The notes under the pieces were generated by a model. That model worked only from the letters and a program-made list of their open reading frames with translations, was not told the DNA's origin and made no database searches. Shown here one piece after another: positions 8,427 to 17,500 of a stretch of DNA of 23,628 nt. The position numbers and the translations under genes were made by a program. The stretch is from a virus: positions 1-23,628 of IMG/VR virus record IMGVR_UViG_3300025101_000196. One strand, written 5' to 3'. Within the stretch, counting starts at the first letter, position 1. Each line of letters starts with the position of its first letter.

Positions 8427-9821
8427 TTAAGGATAGCTTTTCATGATCTGTGCTTGTATGGCAAAGAGCTCCGTAGGCGATGGACCAGTGTTTTCCAAAA
8501 CAAAACGACAGAAGTGACCAAGCAGCCCGTAGGACTCAGCTGTATTGTTCTTTACGCTAACTAAGTAAGGGTCTACAGTAGTAGGTGAGGTCGATCCAGA
8601 AACACTTGCATCTACAACTATATTATTTATATTTTGTTGTAAGTTTATATTTACTGCCGTTACTTGTCCTGCAAGCTCAGGTATATTAGTAAATTCATTA
8701 TTGTAATATAAAAAATCTCCAATACTCAGGATAGATCCAATCTCAAAAAGAGGATCTGTAGAAAACTCAAACTGTCTTGAGCTTGGAGCTCCTGAGTAAC
8801 TAACACATCTTCCCAAACCATTTATAGCTCTTGATGAAAAGTTAGCAAGAAGAGCAGGCGACTGTGTTGTATTTTTTATTGCTGCATACCAAGAACCCTC
8901 TTTGAGTTCAAACCAATTATTACTTATAAAACCATCTGCTTGCAAATCAGTTTGAAGAGTCACATTCCAAGGCTCATCAGATTGTAGGTTTATTGTTTTA
9001 AATAATTTACTAGCAAGAGGCAACTCGTTTATCACACTTGTAATCTCAGAATTATACTGTTCACCATAAAAATTATTTCTTAGTTCGTTAGTGTTATGTC
9101 TCCATAGGTTCCCACCATTAAAGGTGTAAAAATAGTTATTCATCCCTATCATATAGTCAGGATTATAAGAATAGAATGATGGCCATCCTTTTGCCTTCTC
9201 ACTATAGGTTAAAGTAAATTGTGGCCCTAAAGGCACTATAGGTTCAGGCACAGGGTTACTAGGTATAGGAGTAGGTGTAGGGGTTGATGTTGGCACCGGT
9301 GTCTGCCCCGCTGGCGTCGGCGTAGGAGTCGCAGTTGGAGTAGGTGTTATAGGGGTTGCTGTGGGCGTGGGAGTAGGAACAAATGTAGGGGTAGGAGTTG
9401 GTGTATTGGTAGTAACTCCTTCAACACATATTTGTCCTGATCCAAATGCTCCACTATTTTGTGTCTCTAATTTAAATGTATTTACTGTATAGTCACCAGC
9501 TGCTAATGAGCCAATGCTTGTTTGGCTAAACGCAGTAACAACACGGTTAGTTGAATCGGCAACGGGAGCTTGATTAGAAGGATAAAACCTTATCATTTCT
9601 ATACCGTTGGAGTCCAATATTACTCCTAAGGTTCTTACATATCCTTGTCCAGAAATAAAAGTGGCTGTAGCAAATGGTTGAGTAGCTGCGGTAAAAGTTA
9701 ACTCTGGAACTTTTATAGTGGAGATATTGACCACCTCATAGGTAACTCCATCATTAGCTGTATAGGTTGAAACAGCGCTTTGTGAGTTAGTTATTTGAAG
9801 TCCACAATATCTAGCGATCAT
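8427..9821 (-). CDS. tail fibre / nozzle-associated protein with Pro-Thr linker and 'EKAKGW' C-terminal domain
   Basis: This 464-residue protein has three parts. Residues 1-137 form a beta-rich domain with paired Gly/Ala-rich strands. Residues 138-195 are a mucin-like linker almost wholly Pro, Thr, Ser and Ala. Residues ~200-464 begin S-E-K-A-K-G-W-P-S-F-Y-S-Y and contain N-N-Y-F-Y-T-F-N-G-G-N-L-W-R-H and N-N-F-Y-G-E-Q-Y. From memory, this last part matches the segment that normally ends tail stabilization/nozzle proteins of Bacteroidetes podoviruses (consensus like EKVKGW-S-F ... YYTF-xx-G-LW-H ... FYG). Here it is encoded about 5 kb away from the rest of that protein, on a separate fibre-like gene. 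It has its own -7 promoter box at 9841-9848. It is probably a tail surface protein acting in receptor contact; that is inference. Confidence 0.8.
   Translation of the reverse strand: MIARYCGLQITNSQSAVSTYTANDGVTYEVVNISTIKVPELTFTAATQPFATATFISGQGYVRTLGVILDSNGIEMIRFYPSNQAPVADSTNRVVTAFSQTSIGSLAAGDYTVNTFKLETQNSGAFGSGQICVEGVTTNTPTPTPTFVPTPTPTATPITPTPTATPTPTPAGQTPVPTSTPTPTPIPSNPVPEPIVPLGPQFTLTYSEKAKGWPSFYSYNPDYMIGMNNYFYTFNGGNLWRHNTNELRNNFYGEQYNSEITSVINELPLASKLFKTINLQSDEPWNVTLQTDLQADGFISNNWFELKEGSWYAAIKNTTQSPALLANFSSRAINGLGRCVSYSGAPSSRQFEFSTDPLFEIGSILSIGDFLYYNNEFTNIPELAGQVTAVNINLQQNINNIVVDASVSGSTSPTTVDPYLVSVKNNTAESYGLLGHFCRFVLENTGPSPTELFAIQAQIMKSYP
9237..9413 (-). repeat. degenerate Pro-Thr codon repeat (linker of the 464-aa protein)
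   Basis: The plus strand reads as an irregular run of GGNGTNGGNGTN hexamers, translated on the minus strand as P-T-P-T with Ala, Val, Ile and Ser interruptions (residues ~138-195). The same hexamer repeat occurs at 14189-14350 and 15548-15666, so three separate genes share similar repetitive DNA. Confidence 0.85.
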
Positions 9822-9840
9822 AACATTAAATTAGTACACA

Positions 9841-9848
9841 CAAAAATA
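9841..9848 (-). promoter_or_regulatory. Bacteroidetes-type -7 box before the 464-aa fibre gene
   Basis: The 39-base gap between the glycosyltransferase gene and the fibre gene carries TATTTTTG on the minus strand, matching TAnnTTTG, about 20 bases ahead of the ATG at 9821. No TTG is found at the usual -33 distance. The region is very A/T-rich, so a chance match is possible. Confidence 0.35.
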
Positions 9849-9860
9849 CGATTTTATTTT

Positions 9861-12158
9861 TTAAGATATTTTTAACCGGTCAATTGGTATCTCCCACAGA
9901 AAGTTTTGATTATCTTCTATACCACCTGATATGATCAAGTAGTCACCATCTTCAATCATCGTGGTAATAAACATAAGACTATATCCTACATATGAATTTA
10001 TAAAAGGAACGGGATTGAGAAATTTAATTTTAAAGTCTTTATCAAAGCCAACAGCATAATGATTATACTTGCGTTCTGAATATATTTTTGTGTGTATTAA
10101 ATATACGTAGCAATCATGCTTTTCAATGTAGATAGGATTAGTGGATCCACCTGTAGTTGTGTTGGATGAAAAATATAATTGATCTCGAGGTAGTAATGAA
10201 CTTAAATTATTTATTGTGTTAATGTGTTCCTTAAAAATAAGCTTGTCAAAATCATAACATTTATATATTATTAGACTTGGCGTGGTTGAGTATACAAAAT
10301 ATAGCTCAGTCTCATGCTCAAAAAATAACCAGTTCTTTTCCCAATAAACTTCTTTGTTACTTACAAAAGCCATTCTATGATACTTCTCTATATTTATTTT
10401 GCCAAGAAAATTGTAATCAGAATCTAAGACACCCATGTAAGTATTAAAGTCAGTGTCTATATATGCTGTGCATAAATATGTCCCCCCTTGGTATGTAAAA
10501 GCTCTATAGTCTTCAAACTTGTGTAATTGATCTGCCCCTTGTATTTGTTTTATTTTTTTCGTTTGTAATTTTAATGAGGCATCAAAGTTATATTCGACTA
10601 GTTGAGTACAAGCTCCTAGTTGTTTCATAAACTTTGTCCTAGATGTATCTTCATCATATCTCGCCACACCTCTGTATCCCTCTTGCGTGGTGTGTATAGT
10701 AATATTATGAGAAACTGTTGGCGCATCCTCGCGACTTAGTAAGATTATTTTTTTTCTTTCGTTATTACCTCTCCATGTCCCTGCAAACATGTGTGTCAGA
10801 TACACATCACCTCTGTCTACAGCAAAAGGATTTTCCGATTTGAAGGAGTTGCTATGGCTTTGGTTAGAACCAAAAGCGTTTATGGGCAACAAGTGGCTGT
10901 CCTTTACTTGTTGTTTGCCTCCAAAGTAACTTATCATGTGTTTGCTAAATCTACCTGGACCTGTATTTTTTAGGACACCATCAACGGGGTTGTTTATTAT
11001 ATCATTGATAATTAAATTAAGAGGCATTTGTTTGGGTGCAGCTGCAAAAGCCCAGTTGCAAACGCTTTTGATTTTGCCATTTACATTGACACCTATACCA
11101 TCAAAGAAAGTATCTTGCTGTTCTAGGTCTGCTTCAAGGCCTACAACAAGCTCTTGGTCTTTGATCCAATTACGCAATGGCTGATTACAGTATATATCCG
11201 CATCTACATATACACCGCCGTTTTCCCAGATGTAGCAGTAACGAAAAAAGTCTGAGCGCTCCCCTCTTTCTTTTAAGCTTTTGTATGCTTCATTGTATAT
11301 GCTACTAGCAAACCACGCATCAACTTTTTCTTGATTAAAATATATCATTTCATATTCTGGGTTGTGCTTTTCAAAAGACTGTATCATGTACTCATTTAAG
11401 TCTAAACTATCGTAAGTTGTAAATATTATAGTGTTAGGTATTTTTTTAAACACCTTGTTGTTTTGCACATAATCAAAGAAAGGTTTATTGTTAAGAGCTT
11501 TCATCTCTTCTCGATAAGCAGGGTACTCAACGTGTAAGACAGGCTCACCGTTGTATTTAAACTGTGTAGTAGTAAAGTCGTGTTGTAATATTTTGACACG
11601 TTCCTTTCCAATTCGTTGATCGCCAAGTTCGTATTCAGTTTCAATATCTCTACCGCAGACTCTGTTTAAACACTTGCCTAACAATCCAGGGCCTGTGTAA
11701 TCTAAATAAAACTGTTCGTGTTTAGATTGAATGTTTTTTACAGCTTGATTGATTGCCTCCCACATTAAAGGATGTTTTGGAGTGACAGCAATAAACGCAT
11801 TGGCTAGCCATTTTTTAGCCATTGGATCATCTCTTACTACCACTAGCTTATCATTAGAATTTATATACTTGTCTATACTAGTTAGACATATTGTGTCGCT
11901 GTCGATATATATACCACCTCTGATATAAAGTACACAGTAACGAAACAAATCAGCTTTGAAAGCACCTGGAAGTATAGTGTCGTATGCTGTTAATACAGGT
12001 TTTTCAAAATGCTCTTTTATAAAATCTATTCTTTCTGCTGCATCATAAAAAAGATACACATAGTCATGATTGTTTACTCTCCAGCTTTCGCAAGCTTTAG
12101 CCATGCCCACGGGTTTGTTCTTGGTTTCAAATGTTTGATGAATTATTTTTGGTATCAT
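9861..12158 (-). CDS. two-domain GT32-type glycosyltransferase fused to a beta-propeller domain
   Basis: This 765-residue protein appears to be a three-part fusion. Domain 1 (1-~230) opens I-P-K-I-I-H-Q-T-F and has F-K-A-D-L-F-R-Y then G-G-I-Y-I-D-S-D (Asp86-Ser-Asp88), the DXD sugar-nucleotide/metal site of GT32 (Gly_transf_sug) enzymes. Domain 2 (~238-470) repeats the plan: R-S-D-F-F-R-Y then G-G-V-Y-V-D-A-D (Asp319-Ala-Asp321). Both DXD motifs are intact. Residues ~485-765 contain F-E-D-Y-R-A-F, E-K-N-W-L-F-F-E-H and G-G-S-T-N-P-I-Y, spaced like the blades of five-bladed GH130/GH43-type propellers; this part is tentative. The start overlaps the upstream GT60-like gene in an ATGA. Its likely role is extending a glycan in the cytoplasm, possibly on the Pro-Thr linkers of the neighbouring fibre proteins (inference). 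Confidence 0.85.
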   Translation of the reverse strand: MIPKIIHQTFETKNKPVGMAKACESWRVNNHDYVYLFYDAAERIDFIKEHFEKPVLTAYDTILPGAFKADLFRYCVLYIRGGIYIDSDTICLTSIDKYINSNDKLVVVRDDPMAKKWLANAFIAVTPKHPLMWEAINQAVKNIQSKHEQFYLDYTGPGLLGKCLNRVCGRDIETEYELGDQRIGKERVKILQHDFTTTQFKYNGEPVLHVEYPAYREEMKALNNKPFFDYVQNNKVFKKIPNTIIFTTYDSLDLNEYMIQSFEKHNPEYEMIYFNQEKVDAWFASSIYNEAYKSLKERGERSDFFRYCYIWENGGVYVDADIYCNQPLRNWIKDQELVVGLEADLEQQDTFFDGIGVNVNGKIKSVCNWAFAAAPKQMPLNLIINDIINNPVDGVLKNTGPGRFSKHMISYFGGKQQVKDSHLLPINAFGSNQSHSNSFKSENPFAVDRGDVYLTHMFAGTWRGNNERKKIILLSREDAPTVSHNITIHTTQEGYRGVARYDEDTSRTKFMKQLGACTQLVEYNFDASLKLQTKKIKQIQGADQLHKFEDYRAFTYQGGTYLCTAYIDTDFNTYMGVLDSDYNFLGKINIEKYHRMAFVSNKEVYWEKNWLFFEHETELYFVYSTTPSLIIYKCYDFDKLIFKEHINTINNLSSLLPRDQLYFSSNTTTGGSTNPIYIEKHDCYVYLIHTKIYSERKYNHYAVGFDKDFKIKFLNPVPFINSYVGYSLMFITTMIEDGDYLIISGGIEDNQNFLWEIPIDRLKIS

Positions 12159-13384
12159 ATGTTGACCACTGTTCTTTCAAGCCAACCTTTAGACGCACTG
12201 TAAGGCCATAATACCCAATGATTAGGTTTTGTCCCATTAAACTCACGCCAAACAGTGAAGTTGTCATTGGCTCCTGACATAAAAGATTGCAATTCATTTT
12301 TGTCAATATCTTTTCTATACATCTCTTCGTTTTTGTGATTTTCAAAAATTAATGCAGCAAACTCAATATCTGATTCAGTAAAATGATTTTTAGTTAAATC
12401 TATACTATGTTTAAACTTAGGATGATAAATAGCATCAACACTTCCAGGGGGCTCAATGTTTTTGGAGCAGGCTTCGGTTATAGCTCTGTCAATAAATCTT
12501 ATGCCTGAATACTGCTCGTAATCTTTTATAGTCCTTACAGTTCCTACATTATAACCTTCAAAACTTTTAGCATTACATGGAGAACAAACCTCTCCATCTA
12601 CTCCTAGTAGCTGCTTTGTTCGATGGTGTGCTCTTTCGTTTTTCATACCCCAATTTTTGTCATCATCCCAATGCTTAGTTCTACCTTGCCGTGTATACTC
12701 ATGCCAAGCTAAAACTTTATGTGGATGAAATAGGTCATACCCCCAAGTAAACGCTCTTACTCCTATAGTAATTTCTTCACCATGAAAATAAAACAAAGGG
12801 TCATGTTGAACTTCTTTACAAAACACACCTAAAGTAAATGCAAAGTGTGCAGAATAAAACCTAGATTTTACAGGCTCTTTTACATAAGCCTCCATATGAT
12901 AAGGCATAAAAAACACTACACCCTCAGGTGTAAATCTATCAAAGGACATACCCCAAGCTTTTCTATGTCGATCTTGAGGGTCGTTAGCAGGGTTATAAGA
13001 TGGTATATAACTAGTCAGCAAAGGTTTAGAGTGACCTTTAGACTGTAGACTTTTCAGCATAGAGATACATTCAGTATCCCACCCTTTAATAAATCTATGA
13101 TGTGAGTCAAGCTGCAAAGTGTAGGTCTCACCGTTATAGTGTTGTTGTATTTGATTACGCGCCCAACATGCTCCTAAAGATTCTTCGTAAGGTATTTCTA
13201 TAATAATAAACCTTGAATCGTTTGCGTATTTTTGTAGGTTATCCCACTTATCTTCGGTGCTAAACTGATGAGCAATACATATGACTAAACGCTCAGGATA
13301 GTGAGCGTTATCAAGAAGATTATCAATTGTGGGTATAAGCTCTGGATCGCGATAACTCGCAATTTGTATAAATATAGATTCCAT
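12155..13384 (-). CDS. GT60-like (PF11397 type) polypeptide N-acetylglucosaminyltransferase homologue
   Basis: This 409-residue protein has the layout of GT60-type GlcNAc transferases: I-F-I-Q-I-A-S-Y-R-D-P-E-L at 4-16, G-A-C-W-A-R-N at 71-77, G-E-T-Y-T-L-Q-L-D-S-H-H-R-F at 85-98 (Asp93/His95 in the place of the DxH-type metal site) and, later, F-H-G-E-E-I-T-I-G-V-R-A-F-T-W-G-Y-D (200-217). Characterised GT60 members (Dictyostelium Skp1 GnT1; Trypanosoma cruzi mucin alpha-GlcNAc transferase) transfer GlcNAc from UDP-GlcNAc to hydroxyproline or Thr of proteins. The C-terminal ~80 residues are outside the core and unrecognised. It overlaps the GT32 gene by 4 bases and lies 21 bases after a Pro-Thr fibre gene. 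Family call is firm from motifs; substrate is inference. Confidence 0.85.
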   Translation of the reverse strand: MESIFIQIASYRDPELIPTIDNLLDNAHYPERLVICIAHQFSTEDKWDNLQKYANDSRFIIIEIPYEESLGACWARNQIQQHYNGETYTLQLDSHHRFIKGWDTECISMLKSLQSKGHSKPLLTSYIPSYNPANDPQDRHRKAWGMSFDRFTPEGVVFFMPYHMEAYVKEPVKSRFYSAHFAFTLGVFCKEVQHDPLFYFHGEEITIGVRAFTWGYDLFHPHKVLAWHEYTRQGRTKHWDDDKNWGMKNERAHHRTKQLLGVDGEVCSPCNAKSFEGYNVGTVRTIKDYEQYSGIRFIDRAITEACSKNIEPPGSVDAIYHPKFKHSIDLTKNHFTESDIEFAALIFENHKNEEMYRKDIDKNELQSFMSGANDNFTVWREFNGTKPNHWVLWPYSASKGWLERTVVNI

Positions 13385-13405
13385 TAGATTTCATTAGATT
13401 AAATT

Positions 13406-14527
13406 TTAAAAGCCTGTTGGCGGTGGTGTGCTAAACGTTGGTCTTGATCCGCTAGAAGATGACGTTGTGCTGCTTGAATTAGTGCATTGACTACAACTAG
13501 ATAGCGTATATGCTATTCCACTAACATATACAGCACTTCCTACGTTACTTACAGTACCGCTTATTGTATAGCAAGTATCAGTATCTGATGAGTATACGAC
13601 ATCACCTATATTAATGCCTCTTTGTTGTAAATCAATAGCTGTTTCTTGTGTCAATTCTGTTCCTCCGTAACCAAAACATCTAGTAAGGATGTAATGTTCA
13701 GCTGTGGGACAGTTGTAATCACAAGTAGTAAATCCTGCGTCTCCTTCTTTCACACCATTAGCATCTTCACAAGACAAGTTGGTAAGCTCTGTATATCCTG
13801 TTGTTCCTGTCACTTGACTGTTAACGAGATAATTATTGTTAGACCCGTCGACCAATCTGACGTTTAATGCATAAGTATTTGTAGTCGCAAACACATAATC
13901 TTCATTGGTATTACAATTTCTTACAACATAATAATTTGTAACTGGTTGAATTGGTTGAGATGGACACCCTGCAATGTTTGGCACTAATTCCATAGTAGCA
14001 GTACACACAAGTGAAGAGCTGACATTGTTTTTAGCTGTCGTTGAGCTATTATAAGTATAATAATCTTGAGTATTTGGATTTAAATAGCGAGCTCCTCCAC
14101 CTAATGCAGTTTTGCTAAATATGTAACATGATTCACTTACACTACTTCCAGGACATGGATCGAGTTGATAGTATTTACCAGCCACAATAGGTGGTGTCGG
14201 AGTTGTTGGAGACGGTGTTGGAGTCGGTGTAGGTGTAGGTTGTGACGGCACTGCTGTTGGGGTGACTGCGCTTGTTGGTGCAGGTGTATGAGTTGGTGTA
14301 GGTGTAACGGTTGGAGTTGGAGTTGGAGTTGACGTAGGTGTAGGTGTTGGTCCAGCGCAATTACAATTTTCCTCTACTTGTAATAAGCAATTTACTTGTT
14401 CTCTTGAAATAATACTATCAGAATAAAAGCCATCAGGGGCACATTGCGTTAATGCAGAGTCTGTAAATAATGCAGTTGCTGTCGCAAAGCTGTTAGAGTC
14501 AAAGTAGAATGTTCCTAGTGTAGCCAT
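13406..14527 (-). CDS. Cys-rich tail fibre/adhesin-like protein with Pro-Thr linker and three ~80-aa repeats
   Basis: This 373-residue protein has an N-terminal module (1-58: F-Y-F-D-S ... L-F-T-D-S-A-L ... A-P-D-G-F-Y-S-D), then a mucin-like linker (60-113), then three tandem modules. Each module starts with an aromatic-Tyr-x-(Leu/Val)-x-x-Cys motif, at residues 119 (Y-Y-Q-L-D-P-C), 199 (Y-Y-V-V-R-N-C) and 278 (H-Y-I-L-T-R-C), a spacing of 79-80. It ends in a Ser/Thr-rich tail. Such modules are typical of exposed adhesin parts of Bacteroidetes phage tails. It has no signal peptide, so the many Cys are unlikely to be oxidised before lysis unless assembled in a special way. It follows the nozzle-type gene by 6 bases and precedes the GT60-like gene by 21, so it is a natural substrate candidate for that enzyme (inference). 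Confidence 0.8.
   Translation of the reverse strand: MATLGTFYFDSNSFATATALFTDSALTQCAPDGFYSDSIISREQVNCLLQVEENCNCAGPTPTPTSTPTPTPTVTPTPTHTPAPTSAVTPTAVPSQPTPTPTPTPSPTTPTPPIVAGKYYQLDPCPGSSVSESCYIFSKTALGGGARYLNPNTQDYYTYNSSTTAKNNVSSSLVCTATMELVPNIAGCPSQPIQPVTNYYVVRNCNTNEDYVFATTNTYALNVRLVDGSNNNYLVNSQVTGTTGYTELTNLSCEDANGVKEGDAGFTTCDYNCPTAEHYILTRCFGYGGTELTQETAIDLQQRGINIGDVVYSSDTDTCYTISGTVSNVGSAVYVSGIAYTLSSCSQCTNSSSTTSSSSGSRPTFSTPPPTGF
14189..14350 (-). repeat. degenerate Pro-Thr codon repeat (linker of the 373-aa protein)
   Basis: The plus strand holds GGNGTNGGNGTN-type hexamers, encoding Pro-Thr-rich residues ~60-113 on the minus strand with Ser, Val, Ala and His interruptions. It is the second of three such tracts in the window. 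Confidence 0.85.
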
Positions 14528-14533
14528 TACTTA

Positions 14534-17500
14534 TTAACAATTAGATAGATTATTTACCGTTGAATTTATATTTATTCTAGCAGATTGTCCATTTCCTGAG
14601 CCGCAAGGAGAAGGCTGATACCAATAAAGCCCTGATCCTGTTCCTCCTGAAATTGGCGCAACATCGCTAAGTTTTTGTTTTTTAGCCGTATCAACATAAA
14701 CAATATCATTCAAAGATAAACAACTTGTGTTACCTGTATGATAAAATGTTTGTGTTGGTGAGGAGCTTCCATTTGTGCATGCATTAGATGATGTCGTCCA
14801 AAAATAATTATACGCCGTCATTGTAAATTCTTGCAAGCATGTCTCGTAATAACTAGATCCGATAAAGTTAACGATTCCATTTGCACCTATATAAAATTTT
14901 AATCCTGGTGCACCAGACGTTTGTAATGCTGATCCATAATACATAGGTAGTCCTGTTCCTGCATCGCTGCCATTAAAGGTGTTTTGTTGTAACGCATCAG
15001 TATATGCAATAACCGCATAGTTATTAGAATAAGCAAAATCTAAATCTGCCGTGCTCTGTATATTAACTGGCGAGCCTCCACCTGGGCTGTAGAACAAGTA
15101 CATAAACGCTCCGCTAGCTACATTATAATTACACGAATCTGATTTGTTAGTAAATCCATTTTGCTCACCGCCATTTAAATACCAAGCTACTGGAGATGGA
15201 TTAGCTGTAGGTGTAGGCGGCGGTGAACATGTTGATAAATTAGACACTTGTCCGTAATTACCGCTAGGATCACCACCCAACAAAAATGTTTGTCCTGTAT
15301 TTGGTGGATATGCGGTTTTAAAATACGTGTCAAACCCATTGTAAGGAACGTTAAAAGTAGGAGTAGTATAAATAATTAAATTGTTATTTACCACGTCTTG
15401 CCAAGATGTTACGTTTTGCGTAAAATATGCAGTTTGGAAATTTGAAGCGACTTGTCCGTTGCAAGCGCCTGAAGCTGTTGAATACCCTGAAGATGGATTT
15501 GTTCCGCCTCCAGTATTGCTAGGATAAAACGGTAACGTGTTGGCTAAAGGCGTTACGGTAGGTGTCGGAGTAGGTGTAGCAGTCGGAGTTGGCGTAGGTA
15601 CGTATGGAGTCACAGTAGGTGTTGGCGTAGGAGTCACAGTAGGTGTTGGCGTAGGAGTGGCTACTCCACCAGGGCACCCTAAAGTATACTGCCATGTGCT
15701 ATTAGAAATTGGTGCAAAAACTTTTACTGTTGCCGTTGTTGTAGCGGTAGATTTTGTAAACGATGCTGTGCCCGTGCCTACGCCTTGAATTGTTTCTGCT
15801 GGCTGTCCTAAGTTTGCAAGAGCCGCATTTAAATCTCCTTGTTGTGACGAATTGCCTCTATAACCTGTATTAATAACCTCAACACCATCAAACTCTACAA
15901 TAAATTTATCAGGCTCTCCTAATGCAGCATAAGACAGTTCTACTGTTCCCGTACCTGTTCCGAGATCTACATTTCTTATATCTGGATAAGCATAACCGCC
16001 GCCTTGTACCGTGTTACAATTTATTGTTGGACCAAGAGGTTGACCATTACAACATGCATCGTATGCAGATACTCCTTGGTTTAAGAATATTTCTGTTGGT
16101 TGTCTGTAATCCCAAATCATATAAAGTATATCCCCTACATTGTTTGGCATAGCGAATTCCGCAGAGAATTTATTTCCTGAAGTAACTATTGGTGTTGCTT
16201 CGTCTGATGCGCCTAATAATAAATTAATAGAAGAAGTGTCGTTTGGATATAAAGTGTTTGTTCTTAAATATCTAAACTTATTTAGTGAGGTGTTAAAGTT
16301 GAAGTTATCACTGAGTATTTTGTTGCTTATCATGTTAACTAACGCACCTTGGTTTGGTATTACACCAGTTCCTATAACTCCAGAGACACTTTCGTATTGT
16401 GATACAATTGGGTTGTTTGTAGAGCTAGCAAAAGTTACTAAGCTAGAGTGGAGCGGTGAACTAAATATATTGTCAGTCCACGAGTATTGATTGTGTATTG
16501 ATAAGCCTGCATCACTTGCGCTTGTTAAAGCTATATTGTATATAGTCAAAATATTTTGTATTGGGCACTCAGTTGTTATTTGTATGGTGTCAGAGACCAA
16601 CGAATTAGTAGTAACAATTAAAGTAACTTGAGTTGCTTCGACACTATTTTTATTTATTGTTAATGTTCCGCTAACATATACTAATCCTGTTGTGTGTTCC
16701 ACATTGTTATAAATAGCTTTTATTGTGTAGCCCACACCAGTCGTAGTGCCTTCAGTTCCTATGTCGATACCTTGTTCTGTAACTAACTGTTCGTTTCCTG
16801 TGCCTGATTCAGAAAATATATCATCTTCATAAGAGTTCGGAATAACATAATTAATAGCTACGTTGCCTACGTTTTCTGTTACATTAACACAATAAATAGT
16901 TTCCGCCGCAGGATTTACTACAACGTTTTCTGTGACACCACAAGGTAAACAGTTTGTAAAGCCAGCAATATTTTCACCGTTGCTTGCTAATACATACTCA
17001 TTCATGTATGGGTCATATCCACCAAGTTTTTGATTGCCTATGGTATCAATAAAGAAATCTCTAAACCATCCTCGCATTCCCACTTCTGATATAACCGCTA
17101 AGACTTCAGGACCAACTTCACCACCTTTTAATTGTAATACTGCACCTCTTTTTGCATCAGTAAAAAACTTGTCGTTTCCATATACCGCAAAACTTTCAGG
17201 GTTATTACTGATGCCGAACTCTTCGTCTCTTGCTATCTGCTGACCCAAAACTGTAGGAACAGAAGTCAAAGTACCTCCTCCTCCTGCGTCAGTTAGTATA
17301 TCTTTGCCCTGTAATACGTATGATATTTTATCTTCTTGAAATGTAAGTATGTCCGTTCTTCTGGCATGAAGCTTCTGTATAGGGCCATAGATGTCTTCTA
17401 ATGGCTTAAAATTAGCTAAGCCTAGGTTGAACTCATTTAATTTATTTACGTTCGACTCATCGTTAAAAACACCGCTATACGTAAGGTCTGCAAATCTGTG

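Noticed and set aside
9237-9413. G-quadruplex regulatory element in the GG-rich strand of the Pro-Thr tracts
   Set aside because: GG pairs at 4-base spacing could form weak two-layer quadruplexes, but the pattern is forced by Pro-Thr codons and nothing independent points to a regulatory role.
9842-9866. Terminator-like A/T inverted repeat between the GT32 gene and the 464-residue fibre gene
   Set aside because: The pairing is only A-T over about six bases and overlaps the -7 box; it is too weak to call a terminator.
14175-14360. Minus-strand 61-codon ORF rich in Asn, Thr, Tyr and Ser inside the 373-residue fibre gene
   Set aside because: It is the frame-shifted reading of the same repeat tract and has no family motif, unlike the nested ORF at 4219-4410.
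15607-15654. Tandem repeats as a possible CRISPR array
   Set aside because: The two copies are directly adjacent with no spacer, lie inside a coding frame, and encode whole Pro-Thr units; no cas gene is near.
15537-15788. Plus-strand ORF encoding a Gly-Val-Gly-Val repeat (elastin-like) protein
   Set aside because: It is only the reverse-complement reading of the Pro-Thr codon repeat of the nozzle protein; GGNGTN hexamers automatically give Gly-Val. No start signal or independent context.
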